Part shown: positions 44,826-54,437 of the stretch, piece after piece
Numbering within the stretch: position 1 is the first letter of the stretch
Layout of the letters: each line of letters opens with the position of its first letter
Source: Ruegeria sp. THAF33
Lineage (GTDB): Bacteria > Pseudomonadota > Alphaproteobacteria > Rhodobacterales > Rhodobacteraceae
Assembly: GCF_009363615.1 (NCBI RefSeq)
Contig: NZ_CP045384.1
Coordinates: 556,501 to 620,500 of the forward strand
Direction of reading: 5' to 3'
DNA length: 64,000 nt
Made by a program: the position numbers and the translations under genes
The notes under the pieces: model-generated
The model's database searches: none
Told to the model about the DNA's origin: nothing
Seen by the model: the letters and a program-made list of their open reading frames with translations, nothing else

Positions 44826-45242
44826 ATGACACCTCAGAGCCGCGAAATCGCAACAGGTTGGCTGGTGAATGCCGGCTTGCGACCGACGCGTCAGCGCGTG
44901 GCGCTGGCCGAGCTTCTGGTGGGCGACGGCCGCCATCGCCATGTCACCGCAGAAAGCCTTTTTGAATCGGCAAAGGCGAACGGGGATGCGGTGTCTCTGG
45001 CAACGGTCTACAACACTCTGCGCGCTTTTTGCGATGCGGGTGTGCTGCAAGAAATCACAGTGGACGGATCGAAAAGCTATTTCGACACGAACACGCATGA
45101 TCATCCCCACTTTTTTTGGGAAGACGACGCAAGGCTAAGCGATGCGCCGTCGGATCAGCTGGTCATTCAGCGTCTACCCGAGGCGCCGGAAGGTGTCGAA
45201 ATCGCGTCTGTCGATGTCGTCATTCGCTTGCGCAAGAAGTAA
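44826..45242 (+). CDS. irr: Irr, iron-responsive Fur-family regulator
   Basis: 138 residues. Fur fold: LRPTRQRVALAELLVGDGRHRHVTAESLF and SLATVYNTLRAFCDAGVLQEI form the winged helix, and the dimerisation domain has NTHDHPHFFWED, the histidine-rich stretch typical of Irr (heme/iron response), in place of the CxxC zinc motifs of Fur. Controls iron, heme and Fe-S genes in alphaproteobacteria. Start at 44826 (MTPQSREIATGWL) is preferred over 44811 on leader length. Divergent from fabA. Confidence 0.92.
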   Translation: MTPQSREIATGWLVNAGLRPTRQRVALAELLVGDGRHRHVTAESLFESAKANGDAVSLATVYNTLRAFCDAGVLQEITVDGSKSYFDTNTHDHPHFFWEDDARLSDAPSDQLVIQRLPEAPEGVEIASVDVVIRLRKK

Positions 45243-45248
45243 CAGACC

Positions 45249-46145
45249 TTAAACGCCTGTCAGCCCGGCCACCAAAACACGTTCGGCCTTTTCTATGACC
45301 GTGTCAGGGGGCCCTGTGCCGTGCCGTGCCAGAACGACGGATTCTGCTGTGTCCGGATTGGCAATCGGTACGCTGACCAGATGCTTGTTGTCATAACTGA
45401 AGCTGCTGGGTGGGCTGGCATAGCTGATCCCGATTCCCTCACCATGAGCCGCAAGGCTGCGTTGAATCTCAAGGGATGCGGCCCGGTGCGCGACGGTAGG
45501 GCGCAGCCCGTGTTGGCGGAACAGGCCGAGAATGTGTTGAGCGGACAATCCTTCCGAAGACAGAATCAGCGGATAACCTTCCAGCGCTGCAAGGGTGACT
45601 TCTGTGGTTGCCGCCAACGGATGATCCGGGGACATCAAGGCCTTTGGTCTGCTGTCGAACAGCTTTGTACGGGCGAACCCCGCATCCATGGTCAGGTCGT
45701 ATGTGATTGCGATGTCAATCTGGCCATCCATCAATCCATTCAGCAGCCCTTCGAAGGACCCGGCCACATACGTAAGGTTGATATCGGCGAATGTGTCGCG
45801 AAGAAGTTGCAGGGCCGGAGCCAACAGGAAGGGCGCCAGGTCCGTAAAGCAGCCCAATCTCAGTTTGGTTGTTTCCGGTACGGAGGTATCGGACGCCTCG
45901 ATTCGGGCGGCATTTTTCAGCAGGACCTCGGCCTGGTCTATGAACATACGTCCCTGAGGTGTCAGTGCCATGGCCGCACCTCGGCGGCGAACGAACAGCG
46001 GATACCCCAAATGGGCTTCAACACGCGTCAGCGCAGTGGACAAGGCCGGTTGCGAAACATTGAGATGCTGGGCTGCCGCCGACAAACTGCCGTGACGCCC
46101 GACTGCACAGATATATTCATATTGGCGCAGCGAAATATATAACAT
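45249..46145 (-). CDS. LysR-family transcriptional regulator
   Basis: 298 residues. Helix-turn-helix at about 3-65 (LRQYEYICAVGRHGSLSAAAQHLNVSQPALSTALTRVE, within the standard LysR pattern) and a periplasmic-binding-like effector domain from about 90. The ATG at 46145 gives the family N-terminus. Frames to 46190 and 46235 would run into the divergent gene. It faces the dioxygenase gene across 83 AT-rich bases and probably activates it in response to its substrate. Confidence 0.91.
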   Translation of the reverse strand: MLYISLRQYEYICAVGRHGSLSAAAQHLNVSQPALSTALTRVEAHLGYPLFVRRRGAAMALTPQGRMFIDQAEVLLKNAARIEASDTSVPETTKLRLGCFTDLAPFLLAPALQLLRDTFADINLTYVAGSFEGLLNGLMDGQIDIAITYDLTMDAGFARTKLFDSRPKALMSPDHPLAATTEVTLAALEGYPLILSSEGLSAQHILGLFRQHGLRPTVAHRAASLEIQRSLAAHGEGIGISYASPPSSFSYDNKHLVSVPIANPDTAESVVLARHGTGPPDTVIEKAERVLVAGLTGV

Positions 46146-46228
46146 GAGCTTAATAATAACTTCGAAAGATATGATTTGAACAGAATACATTGTTCCGGGC
46201 AAAAACAAAAAAACTTCAGGAGCTTCCG

Positions 46229-47050
46229 ATGCCACACCCTCTTGTTTCTCAGCAGATGATCGACACTTATCAGGCCGACGGTGTCGTACTGGTCAAGGGG
46301 CTGTTTGCGGATCACGTGGATCAACTGCGCGATGGTGTGGCCGTGAATATGGCCGATCCCGGTCCCTATGCCTCGGAAAACAAGAAGGCGGGTGAAACAG
46401 GTCGTTTCTTTGATGATTACTGCAATTGGACTCGGATTCCGCAGTTCCGCGACGTGATCGAGACGTCTCCCGCAGCTGAGGTTGCCGCGGATCTGATGCA
46501 ATCGAGACGCGTTCAGATGTTTCACGATCACGTGCTGGTCAAGGAACCCGGTACGTCGATGGCGACACCGTGGCATCAGGACGGCCCATATTATTTCGTC
46601 GAGGGTCAGCAGACGATCAGCTTCTGGTCTCCGCTTGATCCGGTCAGGCAGGCGACGCTGCGGTGTGTCGCCGGGTCGCACCGATGGGAGAAAGAAGTTC
46701 TGCCGACCCGATGGGTTTCCGAGGACGGCTTTTTCCCGGATGAAGGTCAGTACATCCCTGTGCCGGATCCGGATGCCGAAGGTATGAAGATCGTCGAATT
46801 CGAGATGGAGCCCGGCGATGCCGTCGCTTTCAACTATCGCACGCTGCACGGTGCGCGCGGAAACCAGTCGGACAGCCGTCGCCGCGCCTTTTCACTGCGG
46901 CTGGTGGGCGACGATGCCCGGTATGTAGAGCGCCCCGGCCGAACCTCGCCCCCGTTTCCCGGTCATGACATGACGCCGGGACAGCGCCTGCGCGAGGATT
47001 GGTTTCCGATTTTGTTGCAGCGCCAGGCCGGCTCAGAACCACTGACCTGA
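46229..47050 (+). CDS. Phytanoyl-CoA dioxygenase (PhyH) family protein
   Basis: 273 residues. Fe(II)/2-oxoglutarate dioxygenase with metal ligands H-x-D in TPWHQDGPYYF and a distal His in YRTLHGARGNQ, followed by the Arg that binds 2-oxoglutarate in RRRAFSLRLVG. PhyH relatives include ectoine hydroxylase and small-molecule hydroxylases. The substrate is unknown here. AGGAG lies 6 bases before the ATG at 46229. Its last 18 bases overlap the convergent gene that follows. Confidence 0.9.
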   Translation: MPHPLVSQQMIDTYQADGVVLVKGLFADHVDQLRDGVAVNMADPGPYASENKKAGETGRFFDDYCNWTRIPQFRDVIETSPAAEVAADLMQSRRVQMFHDHVLVKEPGTSMATPWHQDGPYYFVEGQQTISFWSPLDPVRQATLRCVAGSHRWEKEVLPTRWVSEDGFFPDEGQYIPVPDPDAEGMKIVEFEMEPGDAVAFNYRTLHGARGNQSDSRRRAFSLRLVGDDARYVERPGRTSPPFPGHDMTPGQRLREDWFPILLQRQAGSEPLT

Positions 47051-47896
47051 TTCGATCAGCCCGAGATCCAGCAGCTGGCGGGACTGCCATTCAAACGGCA
47101 CCGAGTTGCGCCAGCGAAAGCTTCGGATGTCAAAGGTTGACCCCGCATTGGATTTCAGAGCCTTCGCGGCACGGAAGGAACAAATGGCTGCCGTCAGGTT
47201 GTGATGCCAGGGGCAGGAATAGGTATTGTATTCCGGTTCGTTGAAGGTGTGATCGGGTTTCAGCACCAGGTTTTTTTGCGCTTTGAACAATGCGATGCGG
47301 TCGATCCTGCGACGTTCGTAGGGAACGTGGTCCTCGAACCGCCATCGCAACCCACCGGAAAGATCCACCTGACGGTCCAGCGGTTGGCCGCTTGGGTCGT
47401 GGCGGGTATGGGCATAATAGCCAACGCTGTCGAACATGGCCTGATCGGGGGCCACGCCATTGGGATGTGCGGTCAGATCCTCGGCGTATAGGTCAACGAC
47501 ATAGCTGAGCATCGCATTGCGACGCTCTTCACCATGAAAGACAAGCATCTCGCCCACGCTGCGCGTTTCGCAGTAGGGAAAGAACAGGTATTCGGCGTTG
47601 TAACAATAATACATCCAGATGCCGGGTGCGGCCTGAATGATCCTGTTTATGGTTTCGAACACAACCAGCCGGGGAACACATTTCAAATTGACCCGATGCA
47701 CCTTGGCGGACAGGTCCTCTGTCAGGTGAAACTCGTCCGGGGCAAAGACGATCACGGATTTGAAGTCGAGCCTTAGATGATGGTGCAGCGTGCTGGCCAG
47801 CTCTACGTCGTCCTCGGCAAAAATCAATGCTACGGGGCCTTTGGACAGTGCGGCCTGTCCCGATTTCAGGAAATGGTCGAGGGAATCGTACGTCAT
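47033..47896 (-). CDS. Unknown protein, loosely glycosyltransferase-like
   Basis: 287 residues, no signal peptide. Not firmly recognised. VALIFAEDDVELASTLHHHLRLDFKSVIVFAPDEF and a later PGIWMYYCYNAEYLFFPYCETR recall the start and the acidic metal-site region of GT-A enzymes (GT2/GT92-like), and HTFNEPEYNTYSCPWHHN may be part of an active site. The frame reaches 48172, but the ATG at 47896 gives the plausible N-terminus and keeps clear of the miaB start. Convergent with the dioxygenase, divergent from miaB. Confidence 0.65.
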   Translation of the reverse strand: MTYDSLDHFLKSGQAALSKGPVALIFAEDDVELASTLHHHLRLDFKSVIVFAPDEFHLTEDLSAKVHRVNLKCVPRLVVFETINRIIQAAPGIWMYYCYNAEYLFFPYCETRSVGEMLVFHGEERRNAMLSYVVDLYAEDLTAHPNGVAPDQAMFDSVGYYAHTRHDPSGQPLDRQVDLSGGLRWRFEDHVPYERRRIDRIALFKAQKNLVLKPDHTFNEPEYNTYSCPWHHNLTAAICSFRAAKALKSNAGSTFDIRSFRWRNSVPFEWQSRQLLDLGLIESGQWF

Positions 47897-48019
47897 CGGG
47901 TGCTTTTTGGTCCGGTCTTGCTGGAAAGTCCTGCCAAATTCGGGTAATTGCGCCCGCATTGCAAGCGGCGTTCGAAGCGTATAGATGACGCCGATCCAGC
48001 GAATGCAAAGGCCCGTCCC

Positions 48020-49339
48020 ATGTCCGAACCGAAGAAGCTGTTTATCAAGACTTATGGCTGTCAGATGAACGTCTATGACAGTGAACGCATGTCCGAGGCG
48101 CTGGGCGGGCAGGGCTATGTCGAAACCAAAACGCCTGACGATGCCGACATGATTCTGCTGAACACTTGTCACATCCGCGAAAAAGCGGCTGAGAAAGTGT
48201 ATTCAGAACTCGGTCGCTTCAAGGGTCTGAAGGCCGAAAAGCCTGACCTGAAAATCGGTGTGGCAGGCTGTGTTGCGCAGGCCGAAGGTGAAGAAATCAT
48301 GCGCCGCCAGCCGCTGGTCGATCTGGTCGTCGGTCCGCAAAGCTATCACCGTTTGCCCGAGATGGAGGCCAAGACCCGTGCGGGCGAAAAGGCGTTGGAC
48401 ACCGATTTCCCCGAGGAAGACAAGTTCGAAAAACTGAAAAACCGTCCCAAGGCCAAACGCGGCCCGACGGCGTTTCTGACCGTTCAGGAAGGGTGCGACA
48501 AGTTCTGCGCCTTCTGCGTGGTGCCTTATACGCGTGGGGCCGAAGTCAGCCGCCCCGCGGATCGCATCATCCGCGAAGCCCATGATCTAGTTGAACGCGG
48601 CGTGCGCGAGATCACGCTGTTGGGCCAGAACGTGAACGCCTATCACGGGGCCGGCCCCGACGGAGACATGACCCTGGCAGGGCTGATCTGGGAACTGAAC
48701 AAGGTTGACGGGCTGGAACGTATTCGTTTCACCACGTCGCACCCCAATGACATGGCCGACGACCTGATCGAGGCGCATGGCAGCTGTGAGAAATTGATGC
48801 CATATCTGCACCTGCCGGTTCAGTCGGGCTCGGACCGTATCCTCAAGCGAATGAATCGCAGCCACACGGCAGAAAGCTATCTGCGCCTAATCGAACGCAT
48901 TCGTGCGGCGCGCCCGGATATCGTGATGTCAGGGGATTTCATCGTCGGCTTCCCCGAAGAAACCGAAGAGGATTTTCAGGCAACGATGGATTTGGTTGAA
49001 GAGGTCAAATACGGCTACGCCTATTCCTTCAAGTATTCCACACGCCCGGGAACACCGGCGGCCGAGCGGGCTCAGGTTGATCCGGCTGCGGCGGATGATC
49101 GATTGCAGCGCCTTCAGGCCCTTATCACAAGACACCAAAGGGAAATTCAGGACGGTATGGTCGGTCTTACAGTCCGCGTTTTGTTTGAAAAACCGGGCCG
49201 CCTGCCGGGCCAGATGGTCGGAAAATCCGAGTATCTGCATTCGGTGCACGTGAAGGGCACCGGGATTGCCGTTGGTGATCTGAAAGAGGTCCGGATCACC
49301 GACTCGGGCGCCAATTCTTTGGCGGGTGAGCTGCTCTGA
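48020..49339 (+). CDS. miaB: MiaB, tRNA-2-methylthio-N6-isopentenyladenosine synthase
   Basis: 439 residues. Radical-SAM methylthiotransferase that adds a methylthio group to i6A37 of tRNAs reading UNN codons. N-terminal domain with the auxiliary-cluster cysteines in [15 protein letters not shown] and VAGCVAQ. Radical-SAM CxxxCxxC in [17 protein letters not shown] (near residue 155). C-terminal TRAM domain from about 375. The ATG at 48020 gives the family N-terminus, and a longer frame to 47948 is rejected. Followed by a terminator-like hairpin. Confidence 0.96.
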   Translation: MSEPKKLFIKTYGCQMNVYDSERMSEALGGQGYVETKTPDDADMILLNTCHIREKAAEKVYSELGRFKGLKAEKPDLKIGVAGCVAQAEGEEIMRRQPLVDLVVGPQSYHRLPEMEAKTRAGEKALDTDFPEEDKFEKLKNRPKAKRGPTAFLTVQEGCDKFCAFCVVPYTRGAEVSRPADRIIREAHDLVERGVREITLLGQNVNAYHGAGPDGDMTLAGLIWELNKVDGLERIRFTTSHPNDMADDLIEAHGSCEKLMPYLHLPVQSGSDRILKRMNRSHTAESYLRLIERIRAARPDIVMSGDFIVGFPEETEEDFQATMDLVEEVKYGYAYSFKYSTRPGTPAAERAQVDPAAADDRLQRLQALITRHQREIQDGMVGLTVRVLFEKPGRLPGQMVGKSEYLHSVHVKGTGIAVGDLKEVRITDSGANSLAGELL

Positions 49340-49360
49340 GTCGGTAAGATTCCGCCGTTC

Positions 49361-49384
49361 AGACACCATAGTTGGTGTTTGTTT
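49361..49384 (+). terminator. Probable intrinsic terminator after miaB
   Basis: Stem AGACACCA / TGGTGTTT with loop TAGT, followed by GTTT. Eight pairs including terminal G-U and A-U. Confidence 0.6.
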
Positions 49385-49450
49385 CGAAAATTTACCCTTG
49401 ATTTATTGCTTGGAACTATGCTCGGAGAGGAGCCATGTTTTTTCAGGCGC

Positions 49451-49495
49451 CGTTTTTGCGTCAAAAAAACGATTATTCGCCGATCCCGAGATCGG
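49451..49495 (+). promoter_or_regulatory. Two tandem hairpins in the leader of the outer-membrane protein gene
   Basis: Hairpin one: CGTTTTT (49451-49457) with AAAAACG (49465-49471). Hairpin two: CCGATC (49480-49485) with GATCGG (49490-49495), loop CCGA. The second stands 6 bases before the GGAGG at 49502, so structure could affect translation or bind a small RNA. Confidence 0.4.
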
Positions 49496-49511
49496 AGTGA
49501 TGGAGGTACGA

Positions 49512-50276
49512 GTGCCAATCTTGAACAGCTTCAGGACCCTGAGCCTAGTGAAAACCTTGCCTTTGGCCTCGGTTGTCACTTTTTTTGCCAGCGCGACGAT
49601 TGCCGGAGACCTGAAGGGCACGACAACCGATCCTGTCGTTATCAGCCCCAAAAAGTTCAGCAGTGACGTCAGTGCATTTTACCTGGGGATTGCTGGCGGC
49701 TACGCCTCTGGCTGGGACGATCGATTTGGTCTGAGAACGCCCGCCGGACTGTTTGATATTGGCGACCTGAACGTATCCGGCGCATACGGTGGCTTTCGTG
49801 GTGGTTGGCGTGGTGTTCTGCCTTCAAGGTGGGGGCGTGATTTCGTCTATGGTTTTGAAGTGGGATATGATTTTGGATCCTTGGACGACAGCGTCAGGAC
49901 CCAGATCGGCGGTTCGAACGTTGAGGGTGGGGCAGAGATATCTGACGTTTTGTCCCTCAAATATCGGAGCGGCCTGACAAGCCGAAACGGTCGAGTTCTG
50001 TACTTTTTCAGCGTCGGTTACCTGTGGGGCGATGTTGAAACAACCAACAGCATCACATCCGGAACTACAGTACAGAGCTTTTCGGCATCGGATCGGCGGG
50101 GCGGATATACCGCAAGCATCGGTGCCGAACACAAGCTGACAGACAATTGGTCGGTCACCGGCGAATACGAATACGTCCAGTTCAAATCCGAAGACGTTCA
50201 ATTCGGTTCGGGCTTTTCCACGAAGTCCACACCGAAATACGGCGGCTTGAGATTCGGGCTGAACTATACGTTCTGA
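49512..50276 (+). CDS. Outer-membrane beta-barrel protein (opacity/OmpW-like)
   Basis: 254 residues. Sec signal peptide (LVKTLPLASVVTFFASATIAG region) and alternating-strand sequence with glycine/aromatic girdles: FYLGIAGGYASGW, AYGGFRGGWRGVL, FVYGFEVGYDFG, GRVLYFFSVGYLWG, YTASIGAEHKLTDNWSVTGEYEYV, ending in the barrel-typical terminal Phe (LNYTF). About eight strands. GTG at 49512 is chosen because GGAGG lies 5 bases before it. The ATG at 49500 has a poorly placed site. Function beyond membrane barrel unknown. Confidence 0.75.
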   Translation: MPILNSFRTLSLVKTLPLASVVTFFASATIAGDLKGTTTDPVVISPKKFSSDVSAFYLGIAGGYASGWDDRFGLRTPAGLFDIGDLNVSGAYGGFRGGWRGVLPSRWGRDFVYGFEVGYDFGSLDDSVRTQIGGSNVEGGAEISDVLSLKYRSGLTSRNGRVLYFFSVGYLWGDVETTNSITSGTTVQSFSASDRRGGYTASIGAEHKLTDNWSVTGEYEYVQFKSEDVQFGSGFSTKSTPKYGGLRFGLNYTF

Positions 50277-50411
50277 TGCGCGTCTGACAGGCTTTTTCTT
50301 TTGTATGATCGGCGCTTTTGTCATCTGTGGGCTTATTTTTGAAACTGTGGCTTGCGCCCACCGAGATTTGTTGTCTACGCTCAGGGTGAACCGCCAAGAC
50401 AGGAGAACGGA

Positions 50412-51434
50412 TTGGCCATCGGTGCCCTGACCCCACCGCAAGACGAAATGCCCCAACGCGAGGCGTTTTTAGAGTTTCCCGACAACCGATTGTTGATTGA
50501 CCTGTGCGGCGAATACGACCGCAATCTGACCGACATCGAAAGCAAGCTTTCCGTCCAGATCGTACGCCGCGGCAACCAGCTTGTCGTGATGGGCGATGAA
50601 GACGCCCAGAAGCAGGCTATTGAGGTGCTTCAATCGCTTTACACGCGATTGGAAGGCGGGCGCGAGGTCGAGGCCGCGGACGTGGACCGAGAGCTGCGGA
50701 TGGGTGGTTCGGAACAGGGGACCGGCAGCCGCGACGGCGATCAGTTGGAAATGTTCAAGGGCGGTTCAGTCGAGATCAAAACCCGCAAGAAACTGGTGGA
50801 ACCGCGCACGGACGCCCAGAAGGCTTATGTGCAGTCACTGTTTCAAAATGAGCTTGCATTTGGCATCGGGCCTGCTGGCACGGGGAAAACCTATCTGGCT
50901 GTCGCCGTGGGCGTGTCGATGTTCATTGGCGGGCACGTGGATCGAATCATCCTCAGCCGCCCGGCGGTCGAGGCGGGTGAAAAACTGGGCTATCTGCCTG
51001 GTGACATGAAGGACAAGGTCGACCCCTACATGCAGCCGCTGTACGACGCGCTGAATGATTTTCTGCCCGGCAAGCAGCTGGCCAAGCTGATCGAGGAAAA
51101 GCGAATCGAAATAGCGCCGCTGGCGTTCATGCGTGGACGCACGTTGGCCAATGCTTTTGTGGTGCTGGACGAGGCACAGAATGCCACGACCATGCAGATG
51201 AAGATGTTCCTGACTCGTCTGGGCGAAGGCAGCCGCATGGTAATCACCGGCGACAGGTCTCAGGTGGATTTGCCACGCGGCGTTCAGTCGGGTTTGCAGG
51301 ATGCGGAAAGACTGTTGAAAACGATCCCCAACATCAGTTTCAACTATTTCACGTCCAAGGACGTGGTTCGCCACCCGCTTGTGGCCGCGATCATCGAGGC
51401 GTATGAGGCGGATGCGGGCCGCGAAACCAGTTGA
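50412..51434 (+). CDS. phoH: PhoH-family ATPase (PhoH/PhoH-like)
   Basis: 340 residues. KH-like N-terminal part (FPDNRLLIDLCGEYDRNLTDIESKLSVQIVRRGNQLVVMG), then the ATPase with Walker A GPAGTGKT (near residue 150), RPAVEAGEKLGYLPGDMKDKVDPYMQPLYD and Walker B FVVLDEAQN. The family is linked to RNA processing and to YbeY. The first frame start is a TTG at 50352. I choose the TTG at 50412 because AGGAG lies 6 bases upstream. No ATG fits before the conserved domain. ybeY follows 36 bases later. Confidence 0.93.
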   Translation: MAIGALTPPQDEMPQREAFLEFPDNRLLIDLCGEYDRNLTDIESKLSVQIVRRGNQLVVMGDEDAQKQAIEVLQSLYTRLEGGREVEAADVDRELRMGGSEQGTGSRDGDQLEMFKGGSVEIKTRKKLVEPRTDAQKAYVQSLFQNELAFGIGPAGTGKTYLAVAVGVSMFIGGHVDRIILSRPAVEAGEKLGYLPGDMKDKVDPYMQPLYDALNDFLPGKQLAKLIEEKRIEIAPLAFMRGRTLANAFVVLDEAQNATTMQMKMFLTRLGEGSRMVITGDRSQVDLPRGVQSGLQDAERLLKTIPNISFNYFTSKDVVRHPLVAAIIEAYEADAGRETS

Positions 51435-51470
51435 TTGCAAGGCTCATTCACAGGGCTGTTGTGCGATAAG

Positions 51471-51965
51471 ATGAATCTGGAACTCACTGTCGAAGACGAC
51501 CGGTGGCAAGGGCTTGAAGCTTTGTCGCGGCAAGCGATATCCGCCGTCCTGTCCCATGCGGAACTGGACCCTGAGCTTTGCGAGATCAGCGTTCTGGGAT
51601 GCGATGATGCGCGCATTTCGGAGCTGAACGCCGAGTTTCGCGGCAAACCAGCCGCCACCAATGTTCTGAGCTGGCCGGTAGAAGATTTGGCCCCGGACGA
51701 AGCCGGGCAAGCGCCCCATCCGCCACAGCCGGATTTCACCGGTGAAATTCCTTTGGGCGATATTGCGATTTCCTTCGACACCTGCGCGCGTGAGGCGGAT
51801 GAGGCGGGCAAGGACATCGATGATCACGTCATCCATTTGCTTGTTCACGGAACGTTGCATTTGCTGGGATATGATCACATTCGTGACCCCGATGCCGCTT
51901 TGATGGAAGGGATTGAGGTCGAGATACTTGGCAAATTGGGTATCGATGACCCATATAAGGTATAA
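51471..51965 (+). CDS. ybeY: YbeY, rRNA maturation RNase
   Basis: 164 residues. Zinc-binding HGTLHLLGYDH (near residue 125) preceded by DHVIHLL is the YbeY signature. Acts in 16S rRNA 3'-end maturation and ribosome quality control. The ATG at 51471 is taken. The frame can start as TTG at 51435 but without a ribosome site. Between phoH and the CorC-like gene, as in most proteobacteria. Confidence 0.95.
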   Translation: MNLELTVEDDRWQGLEALSRQAISAVLSHAELDPELCEISVLGCDDARISELNAEFRGKPAATNVLSWPVEDLAPDEAGQAPHPPQPDFTGEIPLGDIAISFDTCAREADEAGKDIDDHVIHLLVHGTLHLLGYDHIRDPDAALMEGIEVEILGKLGIDDPYKV

Positions 51966-52001
51966 GGTGGGTCATGTGACCCGATCAGTTGGAACAAGGT
52001 A

Positions 52002-52889
52002 ATGGGCGAAACAGACGGCAGTTCTAGGGCGGCGCAAAGCGCGCAACCTCAGGACAGCGGCAATGATACAGAAGAGAAAAGCGGGTTTATTTCCCGCATT
52101 TTCGACGCGTTTTCGGGTCATGAGACTCAGCAAAACCCGGGGATGAATGGGCAGAGCGCAGCGGCCGCTCGGCCTCACGGGATGATGAACCTGCGCCGGA
52201 TGCGCGTCGAAGACGTGGCCATTCCCACGGCCGAGATCATCGCGGTTCCTTCCACCATCACCAAGGATGAACTGGCCGACGTGTTCCGGGACAGTGGGTT
52301 GTCCAGAATCCCGGTTTATGAAGGAACGCTGGATACGCCGTTGGGCTTTGTTCACCTCAAGGATTTCGCACTGACCCATGGTTTCAACGGCGGTGCAGAC
52401 AAGTTTGACCTGAAATCCATGTTGCGCACGCTTTTGTTCGTGCCGCCTTCAATGCCGATCGGTGTCCTGCTGACCAAGATGCAGACCGAACGTCGCCATA
52501 TGGCGTTGGTGATTGATGAATATGGCGGCGTCGACGGGCTGCTGACGATCGAAGACTTGATCGAGCAGGTCGTGGGTGAGATCGCGGACGAACACGATGC
52601 AGACGAAGATCAGCTTTGGGTGCAGGAAAAGCCGGGTTGTTACGTTGTGCAGGCACGTGTGCCGCTTGAGGATTTCGAGGCCGAGATCGGCAGATCCCTG
52701 ACCAGCCACGAGGATGTGGATGAAGAAGACATCGACACGCTGGGGGGGCTGGTGTTCATGCTGTCCGGGCGTGTTCCGGCACGGGGTGAGGTCGTGATTC
52801 ATCCGGAAGGGCCGGAATTCGAAGTGATCGAAGCCGACCCGCGACGCATCAAACGGTTGCGCGTCATGCTGCCGGACGTCGCTGCATGA
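52002..52889 (+). CDS. CorC/HlyC-type CBS-domain protein
   Basis: 295 residues. Acidic disordered N-terminus (about 1-60), then two CBS motifs (MRVEDVAIPTAEIIAVPSTITKDELADVFRDSGLSRIPVYEG and TERRHMALVIDEYGGVDGLLTIEDLIEQVVGEI) and a CorC_HlyC domain (about 205-285). There is no DUF21 membrane part, which is normal for CorC. Linked to divalent-cation homeostasis. Its stop overlaps the lnt start by ATGA. Confidence 0.92.
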   Translation: MGETDGSSRAAQSAQPQDSGNDTEEKSGFISRIFDAFSGHETQQNPGMNGQSAAAARPHGMMNLRRMRVEDVAIPTAEIIAVPSTITKDELADVFRDSGLSRIPVYEGTLDTPLGFVHLKDFALTHGFNGGADKFDLKSMLRTLLFVPPSMPIGVLLTKMQTERRHMALVIDEYGGVDGLLTIEDLIEQVVGEIADEHDADEDQLWVQEKPGCYVVQARVPLEDFEAEIGRSLTSHEDVDEEDIDTLGGLVFMLSGRVPARGEVVIHPEGPEFEVIEADPRRIKRLRVMLPDVAA

Positions 52890-54391
52890 CGCCTGTCCGG
52901 GGCTGGCCGTTATCGTTGAGATTGTTTGCCGCCGCCGCACTGGGCGCCTTCGGCGCTTTTGGTCAGGCACCGCATGGGTATTGGGGCGCTACGGTTGTTG
53001 CACTGGTTTTGATCGTTCCGGTGTTCCTCGCCAGTGAAACTCGTGCTCGCGCGGGGTGGATCGGCTGGTTCTTCGCCACCGGCTATTTTGCCCATGCGCT
53101 CAGCTGGATCATCGAGCCCTTCCAGGTGGATGCAGAGCGCCACGCCTGGATGGCACCGTTTGCGCTGGTGTTTATGGCCGGCGGGCTCGCCCTGTTCTGG
53201 GCGGTTGCGTTTCGACTGGCGCGGCATGTTGGCGCGACCGCCATGCAGCAAAGCGTTTTGCTGATCGCAACGCTGTCGCTGGCTGAACTGGCACGGGGAT
53301 ACGTGCTGACCGGGTTCCCCTGGGGCGGAGTGGCGCAAATCTGGGTGAATACGCCCGTGGCGCAAGTGCTGTCTCTGGTAGGGCCGTATGGCCTGAATGC
53401 GCTGACATTTGCCGTGGCGTTTCCGATAGGGGCGGCACTGATTCAGGAAAGACGCTTGCGGGCACTGCTCCGTCCACTGGGATTTACATCTGCGGCGGCG
53501 GCGCTGGCAGCTGGCTATGCGTCGATGCGGCCAATAGTGCAGGAAGGCCCGCACACAGTTCGTGTTGTTCAGCCCAACGCGCCGCAGCACCAAAAGTGGG
53601 ACCCGGCATATGCGCCCTTGTTCTTTGCCCGTCAGATTGAATATTCCGCCGCTTTGCCCAGACCGGACCTGATCGTCTGGCCCGAGACCGCAGTTCCAGC
53701 CTGGCTGGGCAGCGCGCAACCGTATTTGACGGCCATTGCGGATGCCGCTCAGGGGACGCCCGTGGTTTTGGGGATCCAGCGCGGAGACGGCCCGAGGATT
53801 TTCAACTCGATGGTCTATCTGGATGAAGCCGGGCAGCAGGGCGGTCTGTATGACAAACACCATCTGGCCCCGTTTGGAGAATATTTGCCTTTTGGCGAGT
53901 TGATGGGCCGTTTTGGGATTTATGGGATGGCGGCCACAACGGGGCATGGATTCAGCGCAGGGCCGGGGCCCGAGCTCTTGGGCCTTGGCAAATTGGGAAA
54001 GGCGCTGCCTCTGATCTGTTACGAAGCCGTGTTCCCGCAGGATGTGAACGGGGCGGCGGGTCGGGCGGACTTTCTGTTGCAGATCACCAATGACGCGTGG
54101 TTCGGAACGCGTTCGGGACCGTTTCAGCATCTGGCACAGGCCCGGATGAGGGCAATTGAACAGGGTCTGCCGATGATCCGTTCGGCCAATACCGGCATAT
54201 CGGCCATGATTGACCCATTGGGTCAGGTCACGGCCTCATTGGCGCTGGGCAAGGCGGGATATGTGGATGCGATCCTGCCGCAGCCACATCAGCCAACAGT
54301 TTATTCCCGCATCGGGGACAGCCCTGTTCTTGGACTGCTATTGTTTCTTACTGCATTGGCGTGGTTCAACATCCGTCGCCTGACCAAATAA
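52886..54391 (+). CDS. lnt: Lnt, apolipoprotein N-acyltransferase
   Basis: 501 residues. About seven N-terminal membrane helices, then a nitrilase domain in the periplasm with the Glu-Lys-Cys triad in VWPETAVPAW, YDKHHLAPFGEYLPF and LICYEAVFP. It adds the third acyl chain to lipoproteins. C-terminal membrane helix LGLLLFLTALAWF. Coupled to the CorC-like gene. The metK promoter sits right behind its stop. Confidence 0.95.
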   Translation: MTPVRGWPLSLRLFAAAALGAFGAFGQAPHGYWGATVVALVLIVPVFLASETRARAGWIGWFFATGYFAHALSWIIEPFQVDAERHAWMAPFALVFMAGGLALFWAVAFRLARHVGATAMQQSVLLIATLSLAELARGYVLTGFPWGGVAQIWVNTPVAQVLSLVGPYGLNALTFAVAFPIGAALIQERRLRALLRPLGFTSAAAALAAGYASMRPIVQEGPHTVRVVQPNAPQHQKWDPAYAPLFFARQIEYSAALPRPDLIVWPETAVPAWLGSAQPYLTAIADAAQGTPVVLGIQRGDGPRIFNSMVYLDEAGQQGGLYDKHHLAPFGEYLPFGELMGRFGIYGMAATTGHGFSAGPGPELLGLGKLGKALPLICYEAVFPQDVNGAAGRADFLLQITNDAWFGTRSGPFQHLAQARMRAIEQGLPMIRSANTGISAMIDPLGQVTASLALGKAGYVDAILPQPHQPTVYSRIGDSPVLGLLLFLTALAWFNIRRLTK

Positions 54392-54398
54392 TTTAAGA

Positions 54399-54427
54399 TT
54401 GACCCCATCTTTAAGCGAGCGTATGCG
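54399..54427 (+). promoter_or_regulatory. Predicted metK promoter
   Basis: TTGACC (54399-54404), 17-base spacer, TATGCG (54422-54427). The transcript would begin near 54434, immediately before the riboswitch. Confidence 0.6.
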
Positions 54428-54437
54428 TCTGTGACCT

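Noticed and set aside
52910..54130. 406-codon open frame on the minus strand
   Set aside because: Shadow of lnt, which shows the full Glu-Lys-Cys triad on the plus strand.
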